This document shows, one piece after another, positions 40,784 to 53,837 of a stretch of 64,000 nucleotides of DNA. The position numbers were made by a program, and so were the translations under genes. Position 1 is the stretch's first letter. Each line of letters opens with the position of its first letter. The notes under the pieces were generated by a model. The model worked only from the letters and a program-made list of their open reading frames with translations. It was not told the DNA's origin and did not search any database. The DNA is from Bacillus sp. AZ43 (GTDB lineage: Bacteria > Actinomycetota > Actinomycetes > Mycobacteriales > Geodermatophilaceae): NCBI GenBank assembly GCA_004570425.1, contig SPQJ01000012.1:27972-91971 (forward strand), written 5' to 3'.

Positions 40784-41322
40784 CACTTACCCGTCTTCCC
40801 GACCTTGCGCTTGACGACCTCGCCCTGGTACCGCACGCCCTTGCCCTTGTACGGGTCGGGCTTGCGGATCTTGCGGATCTTGGCCGCGACCTCGCCGACC
40901 AGCTGCTTGTCGATGCCGCTGACCCGCAGGCGGGTGGGCGACTCGACGGCGAAGGAGATCCCCTCGGGGGCCTTCACCGGCACCGGGTGGCTGAAGCCCA
41001 GGGCGAACTCGAGGTCCGAGCCGCGGGCCTGGACGCGGTAACCGACACCGACGATCTCGAGGGTCTTGGTGTAGCCCTCGGTGACACCGGTGATCATGTT
41101 CGCGATGAGCGTCCGCGACAGGCCGTGGAGGGCCCGGTTCTGGCGCTCGTCGTTGGGACGCTGCACGCGCAGCGTGCCGTCCTCGTCGCGCTCGACCGTG
41201 ATGGGCGCCGCGACGGTGTGGCTCAGCGAGCCCTTGGGGCCCGTGACGCTGACCGTCTGACCGTCGATGGCGACGTCCACACCGCTGGGCACGGCGATCG
41301 GGAGTCGTCCGATCCGTGACAT
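40783..41322 (-). CDS. rplF: 50S ribosomal protein L6 (uL6)
   Basis: A 179-residue protein beside the factor-binding centre. [20 protein letters not shown] begins the first of two related domains; [20 protein letters not shown] and [16 protein letters not shown] are signature segments. It ends in a one-base stop/start overlap with rplR. Confidence 0.98.
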   Translation of the reverse strand: MSRIGRLPIAVPSGVDVAIDGQTVSVTGPKGSLSHTVAAPITVERDEDGTLRVQRPNDERQNRALHGLSRTLIANMITGVTEGYTKTLEIVGVGYRVQARGSDLEFALGFSHPVPVKAPEGISFAVESPTRLRVSGIDKQLVGEVAAKIRKIRKPDPYKGKGVRYQGEVVKRKVGKTGK

Positions 41323-41336
41323 TGTCGTTCGCTCCC

Positions 41337-41747
41337 TTACCAGACGTAGGCGAGGACTTCCCCACCCACGCCCTTCTTGTTCGCCTGCTTGTCGGTCAGC
41401 AGCCCGGTCGAGGTCGAGATGATCGCCACGCCGAGACCGCCCAGGACCTTGGGCAGCGAGTTGGACTTCGCGTACACCCGCAGACCGGGCTTGGAGACGC
41501 GCCGGACGCCGGCGATGCTCCGCTCGCGGTTGGGGCCGTACTTCAGGTCGATCTGCAGCTGCTTGAAGGTGGAGCCGTCCTTCTCGACGTCCTTCACCTG
41601 CCAGCCGGCGATGTAGCCCTCCTGCTGGAGGATCTCCGCGATGTGCGTCTTCAGCTTCGAGGACGGCATGACCGTGGAGTCGTGGTACGCCTGGTTGGCG
41701 TTCCGCAGCCGCGTCAGCATGTCCGCGATCGGGTCGGTCATCGTCAT
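41337..41747 (-). CDS. rpsH: 30S ribosomal protein S8 (uS8)
   Basis: A 136-residue central-domain 16S rRNA-binding protein. [20 protein letters not shown] and the C-terminal [20 protein letters not shown] are canonical. In E. coli S8 represses the spc operon; no equivalent mRNA structure is clear here. ATG 41747 is preferred; an in-frame ATG 41741 follows. Confidence 0.98.
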   Translation of the reverse strand: MTMTDPIADMLTRLRNANQAYHDSTVMPSSKLKTHIAEILQQEGYIAGWQVKDVEKDGSTFKQLQIDLKYGPNRERSIAGVRRVSKPGLRVYAKSNSLPKVLGGLGVAIISTSTGLLTDKQANKKGVGGEVLAYVW

Positions 41748-41871
41748 GTCGGGTGTTGCCTCTCTCGCCGCGGTTCCTCGTGCGCTGGGTCTCGGAGACT
41801 TGGCGCCGGGCCTCTCGGCGATCAGTGGTGCTGTGGTGACCGGGGCTGGTGCCCCGGCCGGTGTGGTGCTG

Positions 41872-42057
41872 TTACCAGGACGCCTTGCGGACGCCGGGGA
41901 GCTCCCCCGCGTGCGCCATCTCCCGCAGGCAGATCCGGCACAGGCCGAACTTGCGGAAGACCGAGTGCGGACGGCCGCACCGCTGGCAGCGGGTGTAGCC
42001 GCGGACCGCGAACTTCGGCTTGCGGGCCGCCTTGTTGATCAGAGCCTTCTTGGCCAT
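41872..42057 (-). CDS. rpsN: 30S ribosomal protein S14, type Z (uS14)
   Basis: A 61-residue zinc-binding S14. [20 protein letters not shown] leads to [11 protein letters not shown] and [11 protein letters not shown], the four Cys zinc site. This is the constitutive zinc form; a zinc-free paralogue often exists elsewhere in actinobacteria. A 124-bp spacer to rpsH contains a small CCGGGGC hairpin (41840-41857). Confidence 0.98.
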   Translation of the reverse strand: MAKKALINKAARKPKFAVRGYTRCQRCGRPHSVFRKFGLCRICLREMAHAGELPGVRKASW

Positions 42058-42074
42058 TGGTTTCTCCTACCGGC

Positions 42075-42659
42075 TCAGCGGATGGTGGTCACGACGGGCT
42101 GACCGGCGAAGGGGAAACCGAGCTGGCGGAGCAGCTCGCGACCCTCCTCGTCGTTGGTCGCGGTGGTGACCAGCGTGATGTCCATGCCGCGGGGCCGGTC
42201 GATCTTGTCGACGTCGATCTCGCGGAACATCGACTGCTCGTTGAGGCCGAAGGTGTAGTTCCCGTGGCCGTCGAACTGCTTGGGGTTCAGCCCGCGGAAG
42301 TCGCGGATGCGGGGCAGGGCCAGCGACAGCAGCCGGTCCAGGAACTCCCACATCCGGTCGCCGCGCAGGGTGACCTTGGCGCCGATCGGCATGCCCTCGC
42401 GCAGCTTGAACTGCGCGATGGACTTGCGGGCCCGGACGACGGCCGGCTTCTGACCGGTGATCGCGGTCAGGTCGCGGACGGCGCCGTCCATCAGCTTCGC
42501 GTCGCGGGTGGCCTCGCCGACGCCCATGTTGACGACGATCTTCGTCAGGCGCGGGATCTGCATGACGTTGTCGAAGTTGAACTCCGACTGCAGCGCCGGG
42601 GCGATGGTCTCGCGGTAGTGGGCGAGCATGCGGGGCAGCTCGCGGGTGGGTGCGCTCAT
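42075..42659 (-). CDS. rplE: 50S ribosomal protein L5 (uL5)
   Basis: A 194-residue 5S rRNA-binding protein contacting P-site t[43 protein letters not shown] and [20 protein letters not shown] are the family motifs. It lies between rplX and rpsN. Confidence 0.98.
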   Translation of the reverse strand: MSAPTRELPRMLAHYRETIAPALQSEFNFDNVMQIPRLTKIVVNMGVGEATRDAKLMDGAVRDLTAITGQKPAVVRARKSIAQFKLREGMPIGAKVTLRGDRMWEFLDRLLSLALPRIRDFRGLNPKQFDGHGNYTFGLNEQSMFREIDVDKIDRPRGMDITLVTTATNDEEGRELLRQLGFPFAGQPVVTTIR

Positions 42660-42664
42660 GGCGT

Positions 42665-43012
42665 TCAGAGGTCCTTACCGGTTCGCCGCGAGACGCGGAC
42701 GCTGCGGCCGTTGTCGTCCTTGCGGTAGCCGACGCGGGTGGGCTTGTCCTCGGAGTCGATCACCATCACGTTGCTCACGTGGATGGGAGCCTCCTGCGTG
42801 ACGATCCCGCCCTGCTGGGCGCCGCGCTGGGTCGAGCTGATGCGGGTGTGCTTCTTCACGCGCCCGACGCCCTCGACCAGCACGCGCTGGTCCTTGGGGT
42901 AGGCGGCGATGACGCGACCCTTCGCACCCTTGTCCTTGCCGGACAGGACGACGACGGTGTCACCCTTCTTGACCTTCATGGACGGCGTCTTCTTGTTGTC
43001 AGCCATCTTCAC
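42665..43012 (-). CDS. rplX: 50S ribosomal protein L24 (uL24)
   Basis: A 115-residue assembly initiator of the large subunit. The KOW motif is [20 protein letters not shown], followed by [17 protein letters not shown] 43012 overlaps the rplN stop (GTGA) and has GGAGG four bases upstream; ATG 43006 (MADNKK) is the alternative. The ten or so residues before the KOW motif are variable. Confidence 0.97.
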   Translation of the reverse strand: MKMADNKKTPSMKVKKGDTVVVLSGKDKGAKGRVIAAYPKDQRVLVEGVGRVKKHTRISSTQRGAQQGGIVTQEAPIHVSNVMVIDSEDKPTRVGYRKDDNGRSVRVSRRTGKDL

Positions 43013-43377
43013 AGCACCTCCGGAGCGAGCGAGATGATCCGCATGAAGCGCTTGTCGCGGAGCTCGCGGCCGACGGGGCCGAAGATGCGCGTACCGCGCG
43101 GGTCGCCGCTGTCGCGGATGATGACCGCGGCGTTCTCGTCGAAGCGGATGTAGGAACCGTCGGGACGACGGCGCTCCTTCACCGTGCGGACGACGACGGC
43201 CTTGACGACATCGCCCTTCTTGACGCCGGCACCGGGCAGCGCGTCCTTGACGGTGCCGACGATGACGTCACCGATGCCCGCGTAGCGTCGCCCGGAGCCG
43301 CCGAGCACGCGGATGCAGAGGATCTCCTTCGCACCGGTGTTGTCGGCGACTCGCAGCCGCGACTCCTGCTGGATCAC
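43009..43377 (-). CDS. rplN: 50S ribosomal protein L14 (uL14)
   Basis: A 122-residue interface protein. [40 protein letters not shown] and [20 protein letters not shown] are canonical. GTG start. It follows a 203-bp spacer with a terminator-like hairpin, so it probably begins a transcription unit (the spc group). Confidence 0.98.
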   Translation of the reverse strand: MIQQESRLRVADNTGAKEILCIRVLGGSGRRYAGIGDVIVGTVKDALPGAGVKKGDVVKAVVVRTVKERRRPDGSYIRFDENAAVIIRDSGDPRGTRIFGPVGRELRDKRFMRIISLAPEVL

Positions 43378-43447
43378 GTCCTACTCCCAAAACTTGTGGT
43401 GACAGCCGGGCCGGAACGGTGAACCGGCTGTCCGGTATCCGCGTGCC

Positions 43448-43479
43448 GACGCACCGGCGGCGCGAGCCGCCGGTGCGTC
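43448..43479 (-). terminator. 14-bp hairpin between rpsQ and rplN
   Basis: GACGCACCGGCGGC (43448-43461) and its complement (43466-43479) surround the loop GCGA. It lies in the 203-bp gap that divides the S10 group from the spc group. No clear promoter was seen in the rest of the gap. Confidence 0.82.
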
Positions 43480-43580
43480 CGAAGCGCGGGTACCGGGATG
43501 CGGCGCGCACGCGCGCCGGTGTTCCAGGGTACTCGTACCCGTCACGGCCCCGGAGGGCCGCCTCCTGCCAGCACTTCTGA

Positions 43581-43871
43581 CTACTTGGCCTTCTCGAGGA
43601 TCTCGACCAGCCGCCACCGCTTGGTGGCCGACGTCGGCCGGGTCTCCATGATCTGCACGCGGTCGCCGATGCCGGCGACGTTCTGCTCGTCGTGGACCTT
43701 GAGCTTGCTGGTCCGGCGGATGACCTTGCCGTAGAGGGCGTGCTTCACACGGTCCTCGACCTCGACGACGATGGTCTTCTGCATCTTGTCGCTGACCACG
43801 AGGCCCTCACGGACCTTGCGGTACCCACGCCCGGCCAGGCCGGGGCCCGTGGACTCCTGGGTCTCGCTCAT
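43581..43871 (-). CDS. rpsQ: 30S ribosomal protein S17 (uS17)
   Basis: A 96-residue OB-fold protein. After a short variable N-terminus, [20 protein letters not shown] and [20 protein letters not shown] are standard, and [19 protein letters not shown] ends it. ATG 43871 overlaps the rpmC stop (ATGA). It is last in the S10 group. Confidence 0.98.
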   Translation of the reverse strand: MSETQESTGPGLAGRGYRKVREGLVVSDKMQKTIVVEVEDRVKHALYGKVIRRTSKLKVHDEQNVAGIGDRVQIMETRPTSATKRWRLVEILEKAK

Positions 43872-44101
43872 GCCACACCCTCGTTCGGGGCGACCGAGAG
43901 ACCCAGCTCGCGCTCGCGCATGATCGTGTAGATCCGGGCGATGTCGCGGCGGACGGTCTGCAGTCGCCGGTTGTTGTCCAGCTGGCCGGTGGCCACCTGG
44001 AACCGCAGGTTGAACAGTTCTTCCTTGGACTCACGCAGCCGCGAGGCGAGCTCGTCGGCCGAGAGCTCGCGCAGCTCCGGAGCGGTCAGACCGGCGGCCA
44101 T
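43868..44101 (-). CDS. rpmC: 50S ribosomal protein L29 (uL29)
   Basis: A 77-residue two-helix protein near the tunnel exit. [20 protein letters not shown] and [20 protein letters not shown] form the hairpin; a short acidic tail follows. ATG 44101 overlaps the rplP stop as TGATG; a GTG at 44104 is directly before it. Confidence 0.97.
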   Translation of the reverse strand: MAAGLTAPELRELSADELASRLRESKEELFNLRFQVATGQLDNNRRLQTVRRDIARIYTIMRERELGLSVAPNEGVA

Positions 44102-44517
44102 CACACTTCTCCTTCACGCGTGATGAAGCGGCACTTCATGGGGAGCTTGTGGATCGCGCGGCGCATGGCCTCGCGGGCCACGGGCTCGGCGACACCGGAG
44201 AGCTCGAACATGATGCGCCCGGGCTTGACGTTGGCGACCCACCACTCCGGCGAACCCTTACCGGAACCCATACGGGTCTCGGCCGGCTTCTTGGTCAGCG
44301 GACGGTCCGGGTAGATCGAGATCCACACCTTTCCACCACGCTTGATGTGCCGGGTCATGGCGATACGGGCGGACTCGATCTGCCGGTTGGTCACGTAGGC
44401 GGGCTCGAGGGCCTGGATCGCGTACTCACCGAAGTTGATCGCGGTGCCGCCCTTGGCGCGGCCGCCACGGTCGGGGTGGTGCTGCTTGCGGTGCTTGACG
44501 CGCCGTGGGATGAGCAT
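44101..44517 (-). CDS. rplP: 50S ribosomal protein L16 (uL16)
   Basis: A 138-residue protein near the A-site tRNA and peptidyl transferase centre. [40 protein letters not shown] and [20 protein letters not shown] are the standard phrases. It lies three bases after rpsC. Confidence 0.98.
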   Translation of the reverse strand: MLIPRRVKHRKQHHPDRGGRAKGGTAINFGEYAIQALEPAYVTNRQIESARIAMTRHIKRGGKVWISIYPDRPLTKKPAETRMGSGKGSPEWWVANVKPGRIMFELSGVAEPVAREAMRRAIHKLPMKCRFITREGEV

Positions 44518-44520
44518 GGC

Positions 44521-45456
44521 TCAGCTCTCCGTGTTCTCGGTCGTCTCGGTCGCGGTGGCCTCGGCGGCCGCGGTGGCCTCCGGACCGGCGACCTCGGCGA
44601 CGGTCGTCTCGGGAGCGACGTCGCCGGAGGTGACGGCGACGGTGCTCTCGGCGGTGTCGACGGTGCCTTCGCCCGCCCGCCCCGTCGTGGTCTCGGCAGC
44701 GGCGCGGCCGGCCTCGGTGCCACCGGCAGTGGTGCCGGAGGAGCCGGAACGGCGCTGCGGGCGCTGGGCCCGCTCGCGGCGCTGCTGGCGGGCGGCGAGG
44801 GCCTCGAGGGCCTCGCGCTCGGCACGCGAGCCGCTGACGTCACCCTTGTAGATCCAGACCTTCACGCCGATGCGGCCGAAGGTCGTGCGGGCCTCGTAGA
44901 TGCCGTAGTCGATGTTCGCGCGCAGCGTGTGCAGCGGGACGCGACCCTCGCGGTAGAACTCCGAGCGGCTCATCTCGGTGCCGCCGAGGCGGCCCGAGCA
45001 CTGCACCCGGATGCCCTTGACCTGCGGGCTGCGCTGGGCCGACTGCATGGCCTTGCGCATCGCGCGACGGAAGCTCACGCGGCTGGAGAGCTGCTCGGCG
45101 ACGCCCTGGGCGACCAGCTGCGCGTCGGACTCGGGGTTCTTGACCTCGAGGATGTTCAGCTGCACCTGCTTGCCGGTGAGCTTCTCGAGCTCGCCGCGGA
45201 TGCGGTCGGCCTCCGCGCCGCGACGGCCGATGACGATGCCCGGCCGGGCGGTGTGGATGTCGACGCGGACCCGGTCACGGGTGCGCTCGATCTCGACCTT
45301 GGAGATGCCGGCCCGCTCCATGCCCTTGGACATGAGCTTGCGGATCGCGACGTCTTCCTTGACGTAGTCCTTGTACAGCTTGTCCGCGTACCACCGGGAC
45401 TTGTAGTCGGTGGTGATCCCGAGTCGGAACCCGTGCGGGTTGACCTTCTGACCCAC
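44521..45456 (-). CDS. rpsC: 30S ribosomal protein S3 (uS3) with long C-terminal tail
   Basis: A 311-residue protein of the mRNA entry site and helicase. [20 protein letters not shown] begins it; the KH domain has [20 protein letters not shown], and [20 protein letters not shown] follows. After about residue 215 comes a long Arg/Gln then Ala/Thr/Glu-rich tail of nearly 100 residues, unusually long. GTG 45456 overlaps the rplV stop (TAGTG). Confidence 0.97.
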   Translation of the reverse strand: MGQKVNPHGFRLGITTDYKSRWYADKLYKDYVKEDVAIRKLMSKGMERAGISKVEIERTRDRVRVDIHTARPGIVIGRRGAEADRIRGELEKLTGKQVQLNILEVKNPESDAQLVAQGVAEQLSSRVSFRRAMRKAMQSAQRSPQVKGIRVQCSGRLGGTEMSRSEFYREGRVPLHTLRANIDYGIYEARTTFGRIGVKVWIYKGDVSGSRAEREALEALAARQQRRERAQRPQRRSGSSGTTAGGTEAGRAAAETTTGRAGEGTVDTAESTVAVTSGDVAPETTVAEVAGPEATAAAEATATETTENTES

Positions 45457-45923
45457 TAGCGGGTCCCTCCCCTCGTGTTGCCCTTGGACTGCTGGGTCGC
45501 CGGGCCGGACTGGCCGGTGTCCCGGCGAGCCTTGCGCGACTTCTGCGCGAGGACGTCGCTGGTGGCGACCTCGCTCACCTCGACGGTGATGTGGCTGGTC
45601 CGCTTGTTGATGCGGAACGCCCGGCCCTGCGCACGCGGACGGATCCGCTTGAGCGTGGGGCCCTCGTCGACGTAGGCGGCGCTGACGACCAGGGCGGCCG
45701 GGTCCAGCTGCAGGTTGTGCTCTGCGTTGGCCACCGCGCTGGCGACCACCTTGGCCACCGGCTCGCTGGCGCTCTGCGGCGCGAAGCGCAGCAGGGCCAG
45801 GGCCTCGTCGGTCGGCAGGTAGCGGATCAGGTCCACCACCCGGCGGGCCTTCATGGGGGTCACGCGGACGAACCGGGCCGTAGCCCGGGCGACCGGCGCC
45901 TCCTGTCCCAACTGGGAAGTCAT
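45456..45923 (-). CDS. rplV: 50S ribosomal protein L22 (uL22)
   Basis: A 155-residue protein whose hairpin lines the exit tunnel. [20 protein letters not shown], then [20 protein letters not shown] and [14 protein letters not shown]. The tunnel-loop macrolide region looks ordinary. A basic, variable tail of about 35 residues ends it. Confidence 0.98.
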   Translation of the reverse strand: MTSQLGQEAPVARATARFVRVTPMKARRVVDLIRYLPTDEALALLRFAPQSASEPVAKVVASAVANAEHNLQLDPAALVVSAAYVDEGPTLKRIRPRAQGRAFRINKRTSHITVEVSEVATSDVLAQKSRKARRDTGQSGPATQQSKGNTRGGTR

Positions 45924-45943
45924 CTGAATCTCTCTCTACCTGG

Positions 45944-46225
45944 TCAGCCCCGCCGCGAGCGGCGGTCGTCCTTGATGTGCCCACGGAACGTGCGCGTGGG
46001 GGCGAACTCGCCGAGCTTGTGCCCGACCATCGCCTCGGTCACGAACACCGGGACGTGCTTGCGGCCGTCGTGCACCGCGAGGGTGTGGCCCAGCATGTCC
46101 GGGATGATCGTCGAGCGACGCGACCAGGTGCGGATCACGTTCTTGGTGCCCTTGGCGTTCTGTGCGTCCACCTTGGCGAGCAGGTGGTCGTCGACGAACG
46201 GGCCCTTCTTCAGGCTGCGTGGCAT
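45944..46225 (-). CDS. rpsS: 30S ribosomal protein S19 (uS19)
   Basis: A 93-residue head protein. [20 protein letters not shown] and [20 protein letters not shown] are canonical, with [20 protein letters not shown] at the end. It lies 23 bp after rplB and 20 bp before rplV. Confidence 0.98.
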   Translation of the reverse strand: MPRSLKKGPFVDDHLLAKVDAQNAKGTKNVIRTWSRRSTIIPDMLGHTLAVHDGRKHVPVFVTEAMVGHKLGEFAPTRTFRGHIKDDRRSRRG

Positions 46226-46248
46226 GTCTGTCGGACTCCTCTACCCGC

Positions 46249-47082
<834 letters not shown>

Positions 47083-47126
47083 TGCTGACTCAGTCCTCTA
47101 TCTCTGGTCCGTGGAGTCCGGGCGCG

Positions 47127-47429
47127 TCAGGCGCCCGGTCCCCCGAAGATCTCGATGCGGTCACCAGGGGCCAGCGAGACGATGGCGCGCTTGGTGTCCT
47201 TGCGCTTGCCCATCTGCGTGCCCCGGCTGCGCTTGCGCTTGCCCTGGCGGTTGATCGTGTTCACGCCGGTGACCTTCACGTTGAAGATCTGCTCGACCGC
47301 GATCTTGATCTGGGTCTTGTTCGCCTCGGGCAGCACGATGAAGGTGTACTGGTTGCCGTCGAGCAGCCCGTAGCTCTTCTCGGAGATGACCGGGGCGAGC
47401 AGGACGTCCCGGGGGTCGCGGACGCTCAT
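47127..47429 (-). CDS. rplW: 50S ribosomal protein L23 (uL23)
   Basis: A 100-residue protein at the tunnel exit, the dock for trigger factor and [23 protein letters not shown] and [20 protein letters not shown] are standard. ATG 47429 overlaps the rplD stop (ATGA). Confidence 0.98.
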   Translation of the reverse strand: MSVRDPRDVLLAPVISEKSYGLLDGNQYTFIVLPEANKTQIKIAVEQIFNVKVTGVNTINRQGKRKRSRGTQMGKRKDTKRAIVSLAPGDRIEIFGGPGA

Positions 47430-48415
47430 GCCTTCTCCTCGGAGTTCTCGGTGGTGCCGTCCTCGGTGGGCGCCTGGGCGTCCGGACCGGCGTTGGCGGC
47501 GGCGGCCTGCTCGACCGGGGCCTTGGCGGCCTCGCTCGCGGTGGCCGGAGCCGACTTCTTGGCCGGCGCCTTCTTCGCGGCGGCCTTCTTGGCCGGAGCC
47601 TCGGCCTCGGCGGACGCCGCCTTCTTGGCCGGGGCCTTCTTGGCCGGGGCCTTCTTGGCCGGAGCCTCGGAGGCGGTCTCGACGGTGCCCTCGCCCTCGG
47701 CGGGAGCGATCGAGGGGACGCCGCCCGGCGTCTCGCGGGTGGCCAGGTCGGGCTTCGCGGCACCGCCGCTGCGGCCCTCGACGTACTCGGCCAGCGCGGC
47801 CTCGGTGAAGACGACCTCGTCGGCCACCAGCACGTCGTAGGTGTTGAGCTGGCCGGCCTCGATGAGGTGCACCTGCGGCGCGTTGCGCAGGCTCACCCAG
47901 TTGAGGACGTCGTCCCGGTCGAGCACGACCAGGACGCGCTTGGCCTGGGTCACCGCGTTGAGGGTGGCCAGGGCCGCCTTCGTCTTGGGGGCGTCGCCGT
48001 CCACGAAGGCGGAGACCACGTGCACCCGGCCCTCGCGGGCCCGGTCGGAGAGGGCACCGCGCAGGGCGGCGGCCTTCATCTTCTTCGGGGTCTTCTTCGT
48101 GTAGTCGCGCGGCGTGGGGCCGTGGACGATGCCACCGCCGGCGAACTGCGGCGCGCGGGTCGAGCCCTGACGGGCGCGGCCGGTGCCCTTCTGCCGGTAC
48201 GGCTTGGCGCCACCGCCGCTGACCTGACCACGGGTCTTGGTCGAGTGCGTGCCCTGACGGGCCGCGGCGAGCTGCGCCACGACGACCTGGTGCATCAGGG
48301 AGACGTTCGCGGTGGCGTCGAAGAGCTCACCGGGCAGCGTCACGCTGCCGGAGGTCTCCCCCGCCGGGGTCCGGACGTCGACCTGGCGGTCGGTGCGGGT
48401 CTCGGTGCTGGTCAC
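47426..48415 (-). CDS. rplD: 50S ribosomal protein L4 (uL4) with Lys/Ala-rich tail
   Basis: A 329-residue protein; the ordinary L4 length is about 205-220. The core has [20 protein letters not shown] and [20 protein letters not shown], the tunnel loop. After about residue 220 comes a histone-H1-like tail built on A-P-A-K-K repeats ([19 protein letters not shown]), then an acidic end. Its DNA contains tandem 15-bp units (47621-47665). GTG 48415 overlaps the rplC stop. Confidence 0.97.
   Translation of the reverse strand: MTSTETRTDRQVDVRTPAGETSGSVTLPGELFDATANVSLMHQVVVAQLAAARQGTHSTKTRGQVSGGGAKPYRQKGTGRARQGSTRAPQFAGGGIVHGPTPRDYTKKTPKKMKAAALRGALSDRAREGRVHVVSAFVDGDAPKTKAALATLNAVTQAKRVLVVLDRDDVLNWVSLRNAPQVHLIEAGQLNTYDVLVADEVVFTEAALAEYVEGRSGGAAKPDLATRETPGGVPSIAPAEGEGTVETASEAPAKKAPAKKAPAKKAASAEAEAPAKKAAAKKAPAKKSAPATASEAAKAPVEQAAAANAGPDAQAPTEDGTTENSEEKA
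47621..47665. repeat. Three tandem 15-bp units coding for the L4 tail
   Basis: CTTCTTGGCCGGGGC occurs at 47621-47635 and 47636-47650, and with one change at 47651-47665. A further copy lies at 47585-47599. On the minus strand each unit codes for A-P-A-K-K. The copy number may vary between strains. Confidence 0.85.
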
Positions 48416-49077
48416 TTCTTGTCACTCCCCACGGGGCCACCCTTGACCGCGGAGCGGACGAGGAGGAGGCCACCCTTCGGACCGGGGACGGCACCCTTGA
48501 TCAGGATGAGCCCGCGCTCCGCGTCGACCTTGTGGACGACCAGCGACAGCGTCGTGGTCTTCACGGCGCCCATGCGGCCGGCCATCTTCAGGCCCTTGAA
48601 CACGCGGCCAGGGGTGGACGCGCCACCGATGGAGCCGGGCGAACGGTGCTTGCGCTGGGTGCCGTGCGCCGCGCCGAGGCCCTTGAAGCCGTGACGCTTC
48701 ATGACACCGGCGGTGCCCTTGCCCTTGCTGGTGCCGATGACGTCGACCTTGGCCACGCCGTCGAAGACCTCGGCGGTCAGCTCCTGGCCGACCGTGTACT
48801 CGCCGGCGTCCTCGGTGCGCAGTTCGACCAGGTGCCGCCGCGGCGTCACGCCCGCCTTGGTGAAGTGCCCACCCTCGGGCTTGTTCACCTTGCGCGGGTC
48901 GATGTCGCCGAACCCGAGCTGGACGGCGGAGTAGCCGTCGACCTCGGGGGTGCGCACCTGGGTCACCACACACGGGCCCGCCTTGACGACGGTCACCGGC
49001 ACGAGACGGTTGTTCTCGTCGAAGACCTGGGTCATCCCCAGCTTCTCGCCGAGAAGACCGCGAAATGTGCTCGCCAT
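48412..49077 (-). CDS. rplC: 50S ribosomal protein L3 (uL3)
   Basis: A 221-residue protein whose extension reaches the peptidyl transferase centre. [40 protein letters not shown] and [20 protein letters not shown] are canonical. It follows rpsJ by 15 bases. Confidence 0.98.
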   Translation of the reverse strand: MASTFRGLLGEKLGMTQVFDENNRLVPVTVVKAGPCVVTQVRTPEVDGYSAVQLGFGDIDPRKVNKPEGGHFTKAGVTPRRHLVELRTEDAGEYTVGQELTAEVFDGVAKVDVIGTSKGKGTAGVMKRHGFKGLGAAHGTQRKHRSPGSIGGASTPGRVFKGLKMAGRMGAVKTTTLSLVVHKVDAERGLILIKGAVPGPKGGLLLVRSAVKGGPVGSDKK

Positions 49078-49092
49078 GTCTGCTGACTGCCC

Positions 49093-49398
49093 TTACTGGA
49101 TGTTGACGTCGACCGAGGCCGGCAGGTCGATGCGCATGAGCGCGTCGACCGTCTTCGGCGTCGGGTCGAGGATGTCGATGAGCCGCTTGTGCGTGCGCAT
49201 CTCGAAGTGCTCGAACGAGTCCTTGTACTTGTGCGGCGAACGGATCACCGCGTACACGTTCTTCTCCGTCGGCAGAGGCACCGGGCCGACCACACGCGCT
49301 CCGGTCTTGGTGACCGTCTCCACGATGCGCCGCGCCGAGGCGTCGATCGCCTCGTGGTCATAGGCCTTCAGCCGGATGCGGATCTTCTGTCCCGCCAT
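49093..49398 (-). CDS. rpsJ: 30S ribosomal protein S10 (uS10)
   Basis: A 101-residue protein of the 30S head, also NusE in transcription antitermination. [40 protein letters not shown] and [20 protein letters not shown] are standard. ATG 49398 has GGAG upstream. It begins the S10 group, 118 bp after tuf; a terminator-like hairpin lies between, so a promoter is expected in 49399-49476, but I see no clear boxes. Confidence 0.98.
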   Translation of the reverse strand: MAGQKIRIRLKAYDHEAIDASARRIVETVTKTGARVVGPVPLPTEKNVYAVIRSPHKYKDSFEHFEMRTHKRLIDILDPTPKTVDALMRIDLPASVDVNIQ

Positions 49399-49476
49399 CG
49401 CTGTCTTCTGCTCCTGCCGATCGGTTGTGAAAGTTCGAGTGGGTCTGCTGACCCGGGGCGGGTCCGAGGACCCGGG

Positions 49477-49510
49477 GGTGGGCGGCGGCCGCCTGCGGCC
49501 GCCGCCCACC
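49477..49510 (-). terminator. 16-bp hairpin after tuf
   Basis: GGTGGGCGGCGGCCGC (49477-49492) and its complement (49495-49510) surround a two-base loop. It begins seven bases after the tuf stop and separates the str group from the S10 group. Confidence 0.85.
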
Positions 49511-49516
49511 GGGGTG

Positions 49517-50710
49517 TTACTTGAGGATCTTGGTGACGCGCCCGGCGCCGACCGTCCGGCCACCCTCACGGATGGCGAACTTCAGGCCCTCCTCCATGGC
49601 GATGGGCTGGATCAGCTCCACCGTCATCTCGGTGTTGTCGCCCGGCATGACCATCTCGGTGCCGGCGGGCAGGGTCACCACGCCGGTCACGTCCGTGGTC
49701 CGGAAGTAGAACTGCGGGCGGTAGTTGTTGAAGAACGGCGTGTGACGGCCACCCTCGTCCTTCGAGAGGATGTAGACCGAACCCTCGAAGTTGGTGTGCG
49801 GGGTGATCGAGCCGGGCTTCACGACGACCTGGCCGCGCTCCACGTCCTCGCGCTTGATGCCGCGGAGGAGCAGACCGACGTTGTCACCGGCCTGGCCCTG
49901 GTCGAGCAGCTTGCGGAACATCTCCACGCCGGTGACGGTGGTCTTGGTCGAGGCCTCCTTGATGCCCACGATCTCGACCTCCTCGTTCACCTTGACGATG
50001 CCGCGCTCCACGCGGCCGGTCACGACGGTGCCGCGGCCGGTGATGGTGAAGACGTCCTCGACGGGCATGAGGAACGGCTTGTCGATGTCGCGCTCCGGCT
50101 CGGGGATCGCGGTGTCGACGGCGTTCATCAGCTCCATGAGCTTGTCGCCCCACTCGGCGTCGCCCTCGAGGGCCTTGAGCGCCGAGACGCGGACCACGGG
50201 GACGTCGTCGCCCGGGAACTCGTACTCGCTGAGCAGCTCGCGGACCTCCAGCTCGACGAGCTCGAGGATCTCCTCGTCGTCGACCATGTCGGCCTTGTTG
50301 AGCGCCACGACGATGTAGGGGACGCCGACCTGGCGGGCCAGGAGGACGTGCTCCTTGGTCTGCGGCATCGGGCCGTCGGTCGCGGCGACCACCAGGATGG
50401 CGCCGTCCATCTGCGCCGCACCGGTGATCATGTTCTTGATGTAGTCGGCGTGACCCGGGCAGTCCACGTGCGCGTAGTGACGGTTCTCCGTCTGGTACTC
50501 GACGTGCGCGATCGAGATCGTGATGCCGCGGGCCTTCTCCTCGGGCGCCTTGTCGATCTGGTCGAAGGCGGACGCCTCGTTGAGGTCCGGGTACTTGTCG
50601 TGCAGGACCTTGGTGATCGCCGCGGTCAGCGTCGTCTTCCCGTGGTCGATGTGCCCGATGGTGCCGATGTTGACGTGCGGCTTGGTCCGCTCGAACTTGG
50701 CCTTGGCCAC
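49517..50710 (-). CDS. tuf: Elongation factor Tu
   Basis: A 397-residue GTPase bringing aminoacyl-tRNA to the ribosome. The P-loop is GHIDHGKTT (19-27); [20 protein letters not shown] and NKADMV complete the G domain, with domains II and III after about 210. It is fourth in rpsL-rpsG-fusA-tuf. The 99-bp gap after fusA contains a strong hairpin, so tuf may also have its own promoter. No second tuf gene is in this window. Confidence 0.98.
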   Translation of the reverse strand: MAKAKFERTKPHVNIGTIGHIDHGKTTLTAAITKVLHDKYPDLNEASAFDQIDKAPEEKARGITISIAHVEYQTENRHYAHVDCPGHADYIKNMITGAAQMDGAILVVAATDGPMPQTKEHVLLARQVGVPYIVVALNKADMVDDEEILELVELEVRELLSEYEFPGDDVPVVRVSALKALEGDAEWGDKLMELMNAVDTAIPEPERDIDKPFLMPVEDVFTITGRGTVVTGRVERGIVKVNEEVEIVGIKEASTKTTVTGVEMFRKLLDQGQAGDNVGLLLRGIKREDVERGQVVVKPGSITPHTNFEGSVYILSKDEGGRHTPFFNNYRPQFYFRTTDVTGVVTLPAGTEMVMPGDNTEMTVELIQPIAMEEGLKFAIREGGRTVGAGRVTKILK

Positions 50711-50772
50711 TGGGTTCCTCTCCTCGTGGTTACGCAGGTGGTGCGTGCTCTGGGGTGGGGCGTGCTGGGTGA

Positions 50773-50803
50773 CGGCGGGGTGGTCCTGGGACCGGCCCCG
50801 CCG
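50773..50803 (-). terminator. Hairpin between fusA and tuf
   Basis: CGGCGGGG (50773-50780) pairs with CCCCGCCG (50796-50803), and within it GGTCC (50782-50786) pairs with GGACC (50789-50793). It lies 6 bases after the fusA stop and may separate the levels of EF-G and EF-Tu. Confidence 0.72.
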
Positions 50804-50809
50804 CCGGCG

Positions 50810-52906
<2,097 letters not shown>

Positions 52907-52992
52907 GTCCTACTCCTCTTCGTTGCGGTCCGCGTGCGGGTTCCGGGGGTCTCCCGGTGCTCCCGCCGTCAGCGGGCGCCGGTGGACGGATG

Positions 52993-53463
52993 TCACCAGC
53001 GGTAGTGCGCGAAGGCCTTGTTCGACTCGGCCATCTTGTGCGTGTCCTCGCGCCGCTTGACGGCGGCACCGAGGCCGTTGCTCGCGTCGAGCAGCTCGTT
53101 CATCAGGCGCTCGGTCATCGTCTTCTCGCGACGGGCCCGGCTGTACTGGATCAGCCAGCGCAGGCCGAGCGTGGTGCTCCGCGAGGGACGGACCTCGACC
53201 GGGACCTGGTAGGTCGCGCCACCGACACGGCGGCTGCGGACCTCGAGGGCCGGCTTCACGTTGTCCAGGGCGCGCTTGAGCGTGACGACCGGGTCGGTGT
53301 CGCTCTTGGCGCGGCAGCCCTCGAGGGCGCCGTAGACGATCGCCTCGGCGACGGAACGCTTGCCGTCGACGAGCACCTTGTTCACCAGCTGGGTCACCAG
53401 CGGCGACTGGTACACCGGGTCGGCGACGAGCGGACGCTTCGGGGCGGGGCCCTTGCGCGGCAT
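52993..53463 (-). CDS. rpsG: 30S ribosomal protein S7 (uS7)
   Basis: A 156-residue 16S rRNA-binding protein that starts head assembly. [20 protein letters not shown] and VSQLVNK-like [20 protein letters not shown], with [20 protein letters not shown] and the C-terminal [18 protein letters not shown] 53463 overlaps the rpsL stop as TAATG. Confidence 0.98.
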   Translation of the reverse strand: MPRKGPAPKRPLVADPVYQSPLVTQLVNKVLVDGKRSVAEAIVYGALEGCRAKSDTDPVVTLKRALDNVKPALEVRSRRVGGATYQVPVEVRPSRSTTLGLRWLIQYSRARREKTMTERLMNELLDASNGLGAAVKRREDTHKMAESNKAFAHYRW

Positions 53464-53837
53464 TAGCTCTTCTCCTTCTTCGCGCCGTAGCGGCTGCGGG
53501 CCTGCTTGCGGTTGCGGACACCCTGGGTGTCCAGCGAGCCGCGGATGATCTTGTAACGCACGCCGGGCAGGTCCTTCACACGGCCGCCGCGCACGAGCAC
53601 CATCGAGTGCTCCTGCAGGTTGTGGCCGACGCCCGGGATGTAGGCGGTCACCTCGATGCCACTGGTGAGGCGGACGCGAGCGACCTTGCGCAGCGCCGAG
53701 TTCGGCTTCTTCGGCGTCGTCGTGTAGACGCGCGTGCAGACTCCGCGACGCTGGGGCGAACCCTTCAGCGCCGGAGTCTTGGTCTTCTCGACCTTGTCCT
53801 CGCGGCCCTTGCGGACCAGCTGGTTGATCGTGGGCAT
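53463..53837 (-). CDS. rpsL: 30S ribosomal protein S12 (uS12)
   Basis: A 124-residue decoding-centre protein. [20 protein letters not shown] begins it; [20 protein letters not shown] and [20 protein letters not shown] carry the Lys residues (E. coli 42 and 87) whose mutation gives streptomycin resistance; both are wild type here. First gene of rpsL-rpsG-fusA-tuf, with a leader of about 320 nt from the predicted promoter. Confidence 0.98.
   Translation of the reverse strand: MPTINQLVRKGREDKVEKTKTPALKGSPQRRGVCTRVYTTTPKKPNSALRKVARVRLTSGIEVTAYIPGVGHNLQEHSMVLVRGGRVKDLPGVRYKIIRGSLDTQGVRNRKQARSRYGAKKEKS

Noticed and set aside
47554..47665. Short tandem repeats as a possible CRISPR or minisatellite
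   Set aside because: The 15-bp units are in frame and code for A-P-A-K-K in the L4 tail; there are no spacers.
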